Shown here one piece after another: positions 34,351-42,980 of a stretch of 64,000 nt of DNA (positions within the stretch are counted from its first letter, which is position 1; the number at the start of each line of letters is the position of its first letter). The stretch is from JAVBNF01 sp031551725 (lineage in GTDB: Bacteria > Bacteroidota > Bacteroidia > Bacteroidales > P3). A model generated the notes under the pieces. That model was not told the DNA's origin. It worked only from the letters and a program-made list of their open reading frames with translations, and searched no databases. The translations under genes were made by a program, and so were the position numbers. The stretch is from contig JAVBNF010000002.1 in the NCBI GenBank assembly GCA_031551725.1, positions 7,895-71,894 of the forward strand, in the 5' to 3' direction.

Positions 34351-35694
34351 ATGAAAAGATTTATAGAAACATTGAGAAATATCTCCAAGATTGAAGAATT
34401 GCGCAAACGCATTCTTTATACCTTGGGTATTGTCATTATTTACCGTATCGGTTCGTACGTAATTCTCCCTGGAGTCGATCCTACCATGCTTAGCGGTTTG
34501 CAAAAGCAAACAAGCGAAGGTTTGTTAGGGTTGTTGAACATGTTCTCCGGAGGTGCATTCTCGAATGCTTCGATCTTTGCGTTGGGTATTATGCCTTATA
34601 TCTCTGCATCCATCGTGATTCAGTTGATGACTATGGCAGTTCCTTATTTCCAAAAAATGCAAAGAGAAGGCGAAAGCGGACGTCGTAAGATGAATCAAAT
34701 TACACGTTTGTTGACGATCGTTATCACTGCTTTCCAAGCTCCTGCATATTTAACTAATTTGATGAACCAAGTTCCTACGGTTGGTTTCGCTCCGTTTACA
34801 GGTGAAGTTCCGGGGATTTTCTTCTGGATTTCATCTACAATTATCTTAACCGCAGGAACGTTGTTCGTAATGTGGTTGGGAGAAAAAATTACTGATAAAG
34901 GTATCGGAAACGGTATTTCATTAATCATTATGATTGGTATTATCGCACGCTTACCGTTCGCATTGTTTGCAGAGTTCACCACTCGTTTGGGAGCTTCCGG
35001 CGGTGGTTTGGTATTCTTTGCTATTGAGTTGGTGATGTTGATTGTGGTAATCTTCTTGTGTATCTTATTGGTACAAGGAACGCGCCGCGTGCCGGTACAA
35101 TATGCAAAACGTATTGTGGGTAACAAACAATATGGAGGTGTTCGTCAATATTTGCCGATGAAAGTTAACTCTGCAGGTGTAATGCCTATCATCTTTGCGC
35201 AAGCAATCATGTTTATACCGGTAACGGTCGCAGGTTTTGTTTCTCCCGAGTCGGTAAACTCCGGTTTTTGGAGAGCATTGATGAACTTCAACGGATTTTG
35301 GTATAACTTCGTATTTGCAGTGATGATTATTGCGTTCACTTACTTCTATACAGCAGTAACAATGAATTCGCAACAAATAGCAGACGATATGAAGAAAAAC
35401 GGCGGCTTTATTCCCGGTATCAAACCCGGTAGAAAAACCGCAGAGTTTATTGATGAAATTATTTCGAGAATAACGTTGCCCGGTTCTATTTTCTTGGCGA
35501 TTGTGGCTATCATGCCTGCTATCGTGAGATTGACCGGAGTGAATACACAATTTGCACAATTTTACGGTGGTACTTCGCTTTTGATCTTGGTGGGTGTTGT
35601 TTTAGACACTTTGCAACAAATCGAAAGTCATTTGTTGATGCGTCACTATGATGGTTTGACAAAATCCGGACGTATCAAAGGCCGTAACGGATAA
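34351..35694 (+). CDS. secY: Protein translocase subunit SecY
   Basis: 447 aa, ten hydrophobic segments forming the Sec channel. The plug/early region GLLGLLNMFSGGAFSNASIF and the cytosolic loop with RRVPVQYAKR are conserved. Positioned between rplO and map as usual. Confidence 0.97.
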   Translation: MKRFIETLRNISKIEELRKRILYTLGIVIIYRIGSYVILPGVDPTMLSGLQKQTSEGLLGLLNMFSGGAFSNASIFALGIMPYISASIVIQLMTMAVPYFQKMQREGESGRRKMNQITRLLTIVITAFQAPAYLTNLMNQVPTVGFAPFTGEVPGIFFWISSTIILTAGTLFVMWLGEKITDKGIGNGISLIIMIGIIARLPFALFAEFTTRLGASGGGLVFFAIELVMLIVVIFLCILLVQGTRRVPVQYAKRIVGNKQYGGVRQYLPMKVNSAGVMPIIFAQAIMFIPVTVAGFVSPESVNSGFWRALMNFNGFWYNFVFAVMIIAFTYFYTAVTMNSQQIADDMKKNGGFIPGIKPGRKTAEFIDEIISRITLPGSIFLAIVAIMPAIVRLTGVNTQFAQFYGGTSLLILVGVVLDTLQQIESHLLMRHYDGLTKSGRIKGRNG

Positions 35695-35703
35695 TAAATT
35701 TGA

Positions 35704-36498
35704 ATGTTGAAATTGTTTAAGATGGTCAACATTTATAACGACCAAGAGGTCGAGTTAATAAGAGAAAGTTCTTTACTTGTTGGAAAAACGCTGGCAGAAG
35801 TAGCGAAGCATGTCAAACCGGGTGTTGAAACCTTGAAGCTGGACACAATTGCAGAGGCTTTTATCCGCGACCACGGTGCAGTTCCGGGTTTCAAGGGATA
35901 TGGAGGATTTCCTTATACTTTGTGTATTTCGGTAAACGAAGTAGTGGTACACGGACTTCCAAGCAAATACGTGTTGCAAGAAGGCGATATTGTTTCTGTT
36001 GACTGCGGTGCTATAAAAAATGGTATGAATGGCGATGTTGCTTATACCTTTGCAGTTGGAGAGATTTCTCCGGAAAAGAAACAGTTGATGCAGGTGACCA
36101 AAGATGCTTTGTACAAAGGTATTGAAATGGCAGTTGCAGGTTTGCGCACAGGCGATATTGGAAATGCAGTTCAAACGTATAGCGAATCGTTTGGCTACGG
36201 AGTGGTTAGAGAATTAATCGGACACGGAGTGGGACGGAAGTTACATGAAAAACCGGATGTTCCGAATTATGGACACAAAGGAAGCGGATCCATGCTGAAA
36301 GACGGGATGGTGATTGCAATTGAGCCGATGATTACGCTTGGGCATCATAAGATTTGGATGGCTAAAGACGGTACGGTAAGTACGGTTGATAAACGTCCGG
36401 CTGCACATTATGAGCATGATGTTGTGATTCGCAAAGGTAAAGCCGATATTTTGTCGAGCTACGATGAGATTGAGAAAGTGTTAGCGTTGAACAATTAG
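35704..36498 (+). CDS. map: Methionine aminopeptidase, type I
   Basis: 264 aa; removes the initiator Met. Metal ligands lie in SVDCGA (Asp), NGDVAYTF (Asp), GHGVGRKLHE (His), IEPM (Glu) and HYEHDVVI-type end (Glu). An in-frame ATG at 35722 (MVNIYNDQEVELIRE) could be the real start. Follows secY by 9 bp. Confidence 0.95.
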   Translation: MLKLFKMVNIYNDQEVELIRESSLLVGKTLAEVAKHVKPGVETLKLDTIAEAFIRDHGAVPGFKGYGGFPYTLCISVNEVVVHGLPSKYVLQEGDIVSVDCGAIKNGMNGDVAYTFAVGEISPEKKQLMQVTKDALYKGIEMAVAGLRTGDIGNAVQTYSESFGYGVVRELIGHGVGRKLHEKPDVPNYGHKGSGSMLKDGMVIAIEPMITLGHHKIWMAKDGTVSTVDKRPAAHYEHDVVIRKGKADILSSYDEIEKVLALNN

Positions 36499-36536
36499 TA
36501 GAAAAAAAATAAAAGTTATTTAAACAATAAAAAAAG

Positions 36537-36755
<219 letters not shown>

Positions 36756-36837
36756 AGAAATGTTGATTTGCTTGTTTGCGAATTTGAATGGCTCAAATAA
36801 ACGGATAATCAAATAAACGAAAAAAACAAAAAGAACA

Positions 36838-36954
36838 ATGAAAGTAAGACCTTCAGTAAAGAAAAGATCTCCCGAATGCAAGATTGTTCGCAGAAACGGA
36901 GTTGTTTACGTAATCAACAAAAAAAATCCTAAGTACAAACAACGTCAAGGATAA
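36838..36954 (+). CDS. rpmJ: 50S ribosomal protein L36
   Basis: 38 aa (MKVRPSVKKRSPECKIVRRN, ending NPKYKQRQG). Of the usual CxxC...C...H zinc ligands only the second Cys (C14) remains; the others are Ser, Asn and Tyr, so this is a zinc-independent form. Between infA and rpsM. Confidence 0.93.
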   Translation: MKVRPSVKKRSPECKIVRRNGVVYVINKKNPKYKQRQG

Positions 36955-37009
36955 TTTGGTTTCGTAAGAAAAAAACATTAAATTTGTAAAATAAATTCAA
37001 TATTAAAGA

Positions 37010-37387
37010 ATGGCACGTATAGCAGGTATCGATTTACCGAAAAACAAGAGAGGTGAGATTGGATTGACCTATATTTACGGTATAGGACGTAGCACCGCTC
37101 AAAAGATTTTAGCGCAAGCAGGCATTGATTTCAACAAAAAAGTTCAAGATTGGAATGACGATGAATTGGGAAAAATTCGTAACATTATCAATGATGAGTT
37201 GAAAGTGGAAGGTGCATTGCGTTCGGAAGTACAAATGAATATCAAACGTTTGATGGACATTGGTTGCTACCGCGGTATTCGTCATCGTTTGGGCTTACCT
37301 TTGAGAGGACAAAGCACGAAAAACAATGCTCGTACACGTAAAGGTCGCAAGAAAACGGTTGCAAATAAAAAGAAAGCACCTAAATAA
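37010..37387 (+). CDS. rpsM: 30S ribosomal protein S13
   Basis: 125 aa; MARIAGIDLPKNKRGEIGLT and RGIRHRLGLPLRGQ identify S13, a head protein contacting P-site tRNA through its basic C-terminus. Confidence 0.97.
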   Translation: MARIAGIDLPKNKRGEIGLTYIYGIGRSTAQKILAQAGIDFNKKVQDWNDDELGKIRNIINDELKVEGALRSEVQMNIKRLMDIGCYRGIRHRLGLPLRGQSTKNNARTRKGRKKTVANKKKAPK

Positions 37388-37477
37388 TAATTGACAATGG
37401 CGAATTGACAATTGATAATGTTTTCAATTGTTGCTTCGAGAATAATTGACGAAAATAAGAATAAAGATAATAAAAAC

Positions 37478-37867
37478 ATGGCAAAGACTGCTAAAGTAAC
37501 AAAAAAACGGATCGTAAAGATTGAGCCTCAAGGTAAGGCGTATGTTTGTGCGTCGTTCAACAATGTAATTATTTCATTGACGAACAATGCCGGACAGGTG
37601 ATTTCTTGGTCGTCGGCAGGAAAAATGGGATTCAAAGGATCTAAAAAGAACACTCCGTATGCAGCTCAAGTAGCGGCGAGTGACTGCGCAAAAGTAGCAT
37701 TCGACCTCGGTTTGAGAAAAGTAAAAGTATTCGTAAAAGGTCCAGGAGCAGGTCGTGAATCTGCAATCCGTACCATTCATGGTGCCGGTATCGAGGTGAC
37801 GGAAATTATGGATGTAACTCCACTTCCGCACAATGGTTGCCGTCCTCCGAAAAGACGTAGAATCTAA
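37478..37867 (+). CDS. rpsK: 30S ribosomal protein S11
   Basis: 129 aa from ATG 37478 (MAKTAKVTKKRIVKIEPQGK); the frame runs 22 codons further upstream without family similarity. GFKGSKKNTPYAAQ and the HNGCRPPKRRRI end are S11 motifs. Confidence 0.96.
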   Translation: MAKTAKVTKKRIVKIEPQGKAYVCASFNNVIISLTNNAGQVISWSSAGKMGFKGSKKNTPYAAQVAASDCAKVAFDLGLRKVKVFVKGPGAGRESAIRTIHGAGIEVTEIMDVTPLPHNGCRPPKRRRI

Positions 37868-37936
37868 TTTTAGTTAAGAAAAATAATCGAGTTGACCTTG
37901 TTTTAATCAACTCAATAAATCAGCATAAGTAAAAAT

Positions 37937-38542
37937 ATGGCACGATACAGAGGTCCCAAATCAAAAATCGCAAGAAAGTTTCAAGAACCGATTTTTGGCG
38001 CGGATAAAGCGTTAGAAAGAAAAAAATACGGTCCGGGTCAACACGGTCCGAGCAAACGCCGTGGAAAGCAATCTGAATACGGTATTCAGTTGCAAGAAAA
38101 ACAAAAGGCAAAATACACTTACGGTATTTTGGAAAAACAATTCCGTAAATTGTTTGCTCAAGCAACCCGTAAAAAAGGTATTACCGGTGAAGTATTGCTT
38201 CAATTGATCGAATCTCGTTTGGATAACGTTGTTTACCGTTTAGGAATTTCTCCTTCTCGTTGCGGAGCGCGCCAATTGGTTGGCCACCGTCACATCACTG
38301 TAAACGGTGAAGTTGTAAATGTTGCTTCTTACTTGTTGAGACCGGGCGATATCGTTGCAGTTCGCGAAAAATCCAAATCGATGGAGGTGATCGTAAACTC
38401 TTTAGAAGGTTCGGTAAATCAACACAACTGGTTGGAATGGGACAGAAACTCTATGAGCGGTAAGTTCATCAGCTATCCGGAAAGAGAAAGCATTCCTGAA
38501 AACATCAAGGAACAATTGATCGTTGAGTTGTACTCTAAATAA
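37937..38542 (+). CDS. rpsD: 30S ribosomal protein S4
   Basis: 201 aa, cysteine-poor (zinc-free) S4 with the S4 RNA-binding domain (RLDNVVYRLGISPSRCGARQ, LVGHRHITVNG). Primary 16S 5'-domain binder. Confidence 0.97.
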   Translation: MARYRGPKSKIARKFQEPIFGADKALERKKYGPGQHGPSKRRGKQSEYGIQLQEKQKAKYTYGILEKQFRKLFAQATRKKGITGEVLLQLIESRLDNVVYRLGISPSRCGARQLVGHRHITVNGEVVNVASYLLRPGDIVAVREKSKSMEVIVNSLEGSVNQHNWLEWDRNSMSGKFISYPERESIPENIKEQLIVELYSK

Positions 38543-38655
38543 TAGTTTGAGTGTTTAGAAAGTTTGAGAAGTTTGGATAGTTTCAACGGTTTCAAAGTTT
38601 CAAAAGTCAGCATTCAACGTTAAAAAAAGTTTTTAAACAATAAAAAAATAAATAA

Positions 38656-39648
38656 ATGGCCATTTTAGCTTTTCAGAAACCCGAGAAGGTGATAATGCTC
38701 AAATCGGATGACACGCAAGGTTTGTTTGAGTTTCGTCCATTGGAGCCGGGCTACGGTATTACGATTGGTAATGCATTACGTAGAATTTTGTTATCCTCTC
38801 TCGAAGGTTATGCCATTACATCCGTTCGTATTGAAGGCGTAGAACACGAATTTGCAACTATGAAAGGCGTGCTCGAAGATGTAACAAATATCGTTTTGAA
38901 TTTGAAACAAGTGCGCTTCAAACAACAAATTGAAGGAGTAAATAATGAGAAAATCAAAGTTTCTATCTCCGGTCAAAATGTTCTTAAAGCAGGTGATTTC
39001 AACAAATATTTGAATGGTTTCCAAGTTTTGAATCCGGATTTCGAAATTTGCCACATGGAGCCGAATGTGAAGTTGGTAATGGAGTTGACGGTCAACAAAG
39101 GTCGCGGTTACGTTCCTTCTGAGGAAAATAAAGGTGTTTCGGACGCAATCGGAACGATTGCCATGGATTCTATCCATACACCTATCCGCAACGTGAAATA
39201 CGAGATTGAAAACTATCGTGTGGAACAAAAAACCGACTATGAAAAATTGGTTTTAGAAGTAACCACCGACGGTTCGATTGCACCGAAAGATGCATTGAAA
39301 GAAGCGGCTAAAATTTTGGTTTTCCACTTCATGTTGTTCTCTGACGAGAAAATCGCAGTTAGCCTTGAAGAAAAAACATTGAATGAGTCGTTTGACGAAA
39401 ATGATTTGCACATGCGTCAATTGTTGAAAACCAAATTGGTTGATATGGATCTTTCTGTTCGCGCATTGAACTGCTTGCGCGCTGCAGAAGTAGAAACACT
39501 CGGCGAACTTGTAGCTTTCAATAAAAACGATTTATTGAAATTCCGCAATTTCGGAAAGAAATCCTTGACAGAGCTTGAACAACTTGTTAAGAGCAAAAGT
39601 TTGGAATTCGGTATGAATGTTGCTAAATACAAATTGGATAAAGACTAG
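38656..39648 (+). CDS. rpoA: RNA polymerase alpha subunit
   Basis: 330 aa. N-terminal assembly domain (PLEPGYGITIGNALRRILLS) and C-terminal domain with two HhH motifs (LNCLRAAEVETLGELVAF, FRNFGKKSLTELEQL) for UP-element and activator contact. The 113-bp gap before it is TTTGAGAAG/TTTCAA tandem low-complexity sequence. Confidence 0.98.
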   Translation: MAILAFQKPEKVIMLKSDDTQGLFEFRPLEPGYGITIGNALRRILLSSLEGYAITSVRIEGVEHEFATMKGVLEDVTNIVLNLKQVRFKQQIEGVNNEKIKVSISGQNVLKAGDFNKYLNGFQVLNPDFEICHMEPNVKLVMELTVNKGRGYVPSEENKGVSDAIGTIAMDSIHTPIRNVKYEIENYRVEQKTDYEKLVLEVTTDGSIAPKDALKEAAKILVFHFMLFSDEKIAVSLEEKTLNESFDENDLHMRQLLKTKLVDMDLSVRALNCLRAAEVETLGELVAFNKNDLLKFRNFGKKSLTELEQLVKSKSLEFGMNVAKYKLDKD

Positions 39649-39742
39649 TTAGTCGATAATAATAACGGGATGGCCACGCTGCGCTCGCCATGATAGGAGA
39701 GTAGCTAATTGATAAGAACAAAGAAAAAAAGAATAGACCGCA

Positions 39743-40348
39743 ATGAGACACGGAAAGAAATTTAATAAATTAAGCAGAACACACGCACACAGACAACAAA
39801 TGTTGTCGAATATGGCTTCTTCATTGATTATGCACAAACGTATCAATACGACGTTGGCGAAAGCAAAAGCTTTGAGAATCTATGTAGAACCTTTGTTGAC
39901 TAAATCGAAAGAAGATTCTACGAATTCTCGCCGTGTTGTTTTCAGTTATTTGCAAAATAAAGAAGCGGTAACTGAATTGTTCAGAGAAGTAGCTCAAAAA
40001 ATTGCAAATCGTCCAGGTGGTTACACACGTATCTTGAAAACAGGATACCGTATCGGTGACAATGCTGAAATGGCGATGGTTGAGTTGGTGGATTACAACG
40101 AAAACATGTTGGGAGGTGGTAAAAAAGCTGCAGCTAAAGCGAAAACTCGTCGTGCCGGCGGTGCTCGCAAAAAAGCCGAAACCGCAGAAGTTGAAGCATC
40201 TGAAGTAGCAGAAGTTGCTGTTGAAGGCGAAGTGGCAGAAGCTGCTCCAAAAGCGGCTAAAAAACCTGCTGCAAAGAAACCGAAAGCAGAAGGCGAAGAA
40301 GCTCCTAAACCGAAGAAAACTGCTGCTAAAAAAGCAACAGAGGAGTAG
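39743..40348 (+). CDS. rplQ: 50S ribosomal protein L17 with long Ala/Lys tail
   Basis: 201 aa. Residues 1-~120 are a normal L17 (MRHGKKFNKLSRTHAHRQQM, RPGGYTRILKTGYRIGDNAEMAMVEL). The remaining ~80 residues are Ala/Glu/Lys-rich with histone-H1-like AAKKPAAKKPK repeats, which extends well beyond the core protein. Last gene of the operon. Confidence 0.96.
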   Translation: MRHGKKFNKLSRTHAHRQQMLSNMASSLIMHKRINTTLAKAKALRIYVEPLLTKSKEDSTNSRRVVFSYLQNKEAVTELFREVAQKIANRPGGYTRILKTGYRIGDNAEMAMVELVDYNENMLGGGKKAAAKAKTRRAGGARKKAETAEVEASEVAEVAVEGEVAEAAPKAAKKPAAKKPKAEGEEAPKPKKTAAKKATEE

Positions 40349-40366
40349 TCTTACAAAATCAAATAG

Positions 40367-40402
40367 AAAAAAGCCATCGAAAGAGATTTCGATGGCTTTT
40401 TT
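40367..40402 (+). terminator. Intrinsic terminator of the ribosomal superoperon
   Basis: A-rich stem AAAAAAGCCATCGAAA (40367-40382), loop GAGA, exact complement ending in six T (40387-40402). The symmetric T/A flanks make it bidirectional, so it can also serve minus-strand rarD. Confidence 0.93.
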
Positions 40403-40506
40403 AGTTTACGGAATGTTCAATTAATTTTTGTTTTGTGAAAGGAGTCTAAACTTTAAAAACGACACAGGTTCGTTTGAAAGTCGCGCAATAAATTAGATTT
40501 GTTCTT

Positions 40507-41412
40507 TTAGGAATTTCGAAGTTGTTTTTTTTCTTTCCAGATTTGGTAAATCATATCAGCACTGTATAGAGCCAAGCCCACCCAGATAAAGGAAAAACAG
40601 ATGGTGTGCGCTTTTGTGAAACTTTCGTTGAAAAAGAAAATACCTAAAAATAACTGACAAGTCGGCGAGATATATTGCAAAAAGCCGTTGGTTGAAAATG
40701 GAATTTTTGTTGCTGATATTCCAAACCACAATAACGGTAATGCTGTTACGATACCGGCGCAAATCAACAAAGCATCAGTTGAAATCGATATGTTTGTAAA
40801 AGCGCTTTGCCCGGTACTTATCAAGTAAATTAAATAAGCCAGCGCAAACGGCAGCATCATGGCCGTTTCAAGGGTTAAACTGAGCATTGACTCAATTTTC
40901 AATTGCTTTTTGATGCTTCCATAAATGGCAAATGAAATAGCAATCACCATACCAACCACCGGAAAACTTCCGTGCTGCCATGTGAAATAAGCCACACCAA
41001 CGAATGCTAAAATAATGGCAATGAGTTGGGTGAGATTAAATTTTTCTTTAAAGAAAATCGCGCCAATCGCTACTAAAATCAATGGAATAATAAAATATCC
41101 CAAACTTGCATCTAATACGTGATTATGTGTAACTGCCCAAATGTAAACGCCCCAATTGATGCTCATGACCGCACCGCAGATGAAAAGTTGCAGCATCAGT
41201 TTTCTATCTTTTACCAGATAAAGGATTTTTTCTTTTTTCCATAGTGTACAATAAAGCAACATGAAAAAGAATGACCAAATAATGCGGTTGGCTAACACTT
41301 CCGTGGCTTCAACGTCTTTTAAAAGTATCCAATACAATGGGAAAAAACCCCATGCCAAATTGCTGATGATGCCGTAAAATAAACCTTGTAAATAGGTTTT
41401 TCGATTTTCCAT
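40507..41412 (-). CDS. rarD: EamA-family transporter RarD
   Basis: 301 aa from ATG 41412 (MENRKTYLQGLFYGIISN). Ten hydrophobic helices; NLAWGFFPLYWILLKDVEATEVLANRIIWS is characteristic of RarD, a DMT-superfamily permease of uncertain substrate. The longer frame start at 41478 lies upstream of the -7 box, so the shorter start is chosen. Confidence 0.88.
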   Translation of the reverse strand: MENRKTYLQGLFYGIISNLAWGFFPLYWILLKDVEATEVLANRIIWSFFFMLLYCTLWKKEKILYLVKDRKLMLQLFICGAVMSINWGVYIWAVTHNHVLDASLGYFIIPLILVAIGAIFFKEKFNLTQLIAIILAFVGVAYFTWQHGSFPVVGMVIAISFAIYGSIKKQLKIESMLSLTLETAMMLPFALAYLIYLISTGQSAFTNISISTDALLICAGIVTALPLLWFGISATKIPFSTNGFLQYISPTCQLFLGIFFFNESFTKAHTICFSFIWVGLALYSADMIYQIWKEKKQLRNS

Positions 41413-41436
41413 AAAGAATAGTTCTAAATTTTTATG

Positions 41437-41444
41437 CAAATATA
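41437..41444 (-). promoter_or_regulatory. -7 box of rarD (TATATTTG on the minus strand)
   Basis: CAAATATA on the plus strand, 24 nt before the chosen rarD ATG; no good -33 element. Confidence 0.5.
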
Positions 41445-41569
41445 CAACATTCAAATCAAAATTGTTGATTTTTTGCAAATTTGCAGCTTAAAAAACAGTA
41501 AGACCTGTAAGATTGTAAAAAAAAATCTTACCATCTTACGCGTCTTACGGTTTTACGATCTTTTTTTTG

Positions 41570-41577
41570 TACCTTTG
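41570..41577 (+). promoter_or_regulatory. -7 box of mnmA (TACCTTTG)
   Basis: Lies only 5 nt before the mnmA ATG, implying a leaderless or nearly leaderless mRNA. Confidence 0.6.
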
Positions 41578-41582
41578 TACAA

Positions 41583-42659
41583 ATGTCCTCAAAAATGAAA
41601 ATTGCAGCTTTAGTTTCCGGTGGTGTCGATAGTTCCGTAGTTGTTCATCAACTCAAGGAACAAGGCTATGATCCGACCATTTTCTATATTAAAATCGGTA
41701 TGGAGGATGAGCACGGTTATGTCGATTGTCCGTCGGAAGAAGATATTGAAATTACAGATTATATTGCAAAAAAATACGGCTGTAAGTTTGAAATTATTTC
41801 ATTGCATGATGAATATTGGGAAAATGTGGTGAAATACACCATCGAATCTGTTCGTCGCGGACAAACGCCCAATCCGGATATGATGTGCAACAAGCTCATC
41901 AAATTCGGCGCTTTCGAGCAGAAATACGGACATGAATTTGATAAAATTGCAACCGGACATTATGCTACAACAACGATTGTTGATGGCAAAACGTTCCTTT
42001 CCACCGCAAAAGATAAAATTAAGGACCAAACCTATTTTCTCGGACAAATCAACTACATGCAATTGTCGAAACTCATGTTTCCGATTGGACATTTGTTGAA
42101 ATCCGAAGTGCGTGAAATAGCGTTGCAACAAAAGTTGCCGAGTGCAACCAGAAAAGACAGTCAGGGCATTTGTTTTTTAGGGAAAATCAATTACAACGAT
42201 TTTATCAAACGTTATTTGGGCGAACAGGAAGGTCCGATTATCGAGCTTGAAACCGGGAAAATTTTAGGTAAACATAAAGGTTATTGGTTTCACACCATTG
42301 GTCAACGTCGTGGCTTGGAGCTCAGTGGTGGGCCGTGGTTTGTGGTGAAAAAAGACATGGAGCAAAACATTGTTTATGTTGCCAATGGTTACGATCCGGA
42401 ATTGCAATATGGAAAAACTGTGAAATTGCGAGGCTTTGAGTTCTTAACCGAAGATGTTTGGAACGGTTTGCCCGAAGAGCGCGACATCCTTTTCAAAATC
42501 CGCCATACGCCTGATTTTACACAAGGTCGTATTCGCAAAGAAAACGATTTATACATTATCGAATCCACTGAAAAAATCCAAGGCATTGCCGCCGGACAAT
42601 TCGGGGTTGTGTATGATACCGAAGCTAAACTTTGCTTGGGGAGCGGAGTGATAATGTAA
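41583..42659 (+). CDS. mnmA: tRNA 2-thiouridine synthase MnmA
   Basis: 358 aa; thiolates U34 of tRNA Lys/Glu/Gln. PP-loop ATP site SGGVDSSVVVH, first catalytic Cys in NPDMMCNK, and second in DSQGICFLGKINY; FHTIGQRRGLELSGGPWFVV is the conserved middle. Full length. Confidence 0.95.
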   Translation: MSSKMKIAALVSGGVDSSVVVHQLKEQGYDPTIFYIKIGMEDEHGYVDCPSEEDIEITDYIAKKYGCKFEIISLHDEYWENVVKYTIESVRRGQTPNPDMMCNKLIKFGAFEQKYGHEFDKIATGHYATTTIVDGKTFLSTAKDKIKDQTYFLGQINYMQLSKLMFPIGHLLKSEVREIALQQKLPSATRKDSQGICFLGKINYNDFIKRYLGEQEGPIIELETGKILGKHKGYWFHTIGQRRGLELSGGPWFVVKKDMEQNIVYVANGYDPELQYGKTVKLRGFEFLTEDVWNGLPEERDILFKIRHTPDFTQGRIRKENDLYIIESTEKIQGIAAGQFGVVYDTEAKLCLGSGVIM

Positions 42660-42666
42660 AACAGAT

Positions 42667-42697
42667 TTTGTATTTTTGAAAATAATTCATACCTTTG
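42667..42697 (+). promoter_or_regulatory. Consensus promoter of the second FISUMP gene
   Basis: TTTG (42667-42670), exactly 19 nt, TACCTTTG (42690-42697): a full match to the Bacteroidota consensus. Gives a leader of about 280 nt that contains the structured RNA. The rest of the 321-bp gap holds AAGTTAACAAG-type low complexity and the RNA. Confidence 0.85.
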
Positions 42698-42789
42698 CGA
42701 AATAAAATAACAAGTTAACGAGGTGACAAGTTAACAAGAAAATAGAAAGTAAAAAATATCGAATAAATTAAACATCATTAAATAAAAAG

Positions 42790-42951
42790 AAAGCGTAAGC
42801 TTTATTCTTTTCAAGAAAACCGCCAAAATTTTCAGAGCAAAAAGAATAATAAGCGATGCGCTCATGCTGTGTTCCGGCGTGAGTTGTGTCTTATTTTTGC
42901 TCGGGTGCTTGGCGGTACCTCTTGAAATAAGAATTCAACTCGCGCCTTTTT
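42790..42951 (+). ncRNA. Structured leader RNA, copy 2 (candidate cis-regulatory element)
   Basis: Same architecture as 4603-4767: AAAGC-GTAA-GCTTT hairpin (42790-42803); P1 ATTCTT/AAGAAT (42804-42809 with 42929-42934) plus TTCAAGA/TCTTGAA (42810-42816 with 42920-42926); P2 ACCGCCAA/TTGGCGGT (42819-42826 with 42909-42916); P3 GAGCAAAAA/TTTTTGCTC (42835-42843 with 42894-42902); ATAAG/CTTAT; apical CTCATGC/GCGTGAG (42861-42867 with 42877-42883). Stem sequences differ from copy 1 but pairing is kept, including a G-C to C-G swap in P2. The competing strand AACTCGCGCC (42937-42946) and the T-run are conserved. Confidence 0.75.
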
Positions 42952-42980
42952 ATTTAATTCACAATTAAATAAAACACAAC

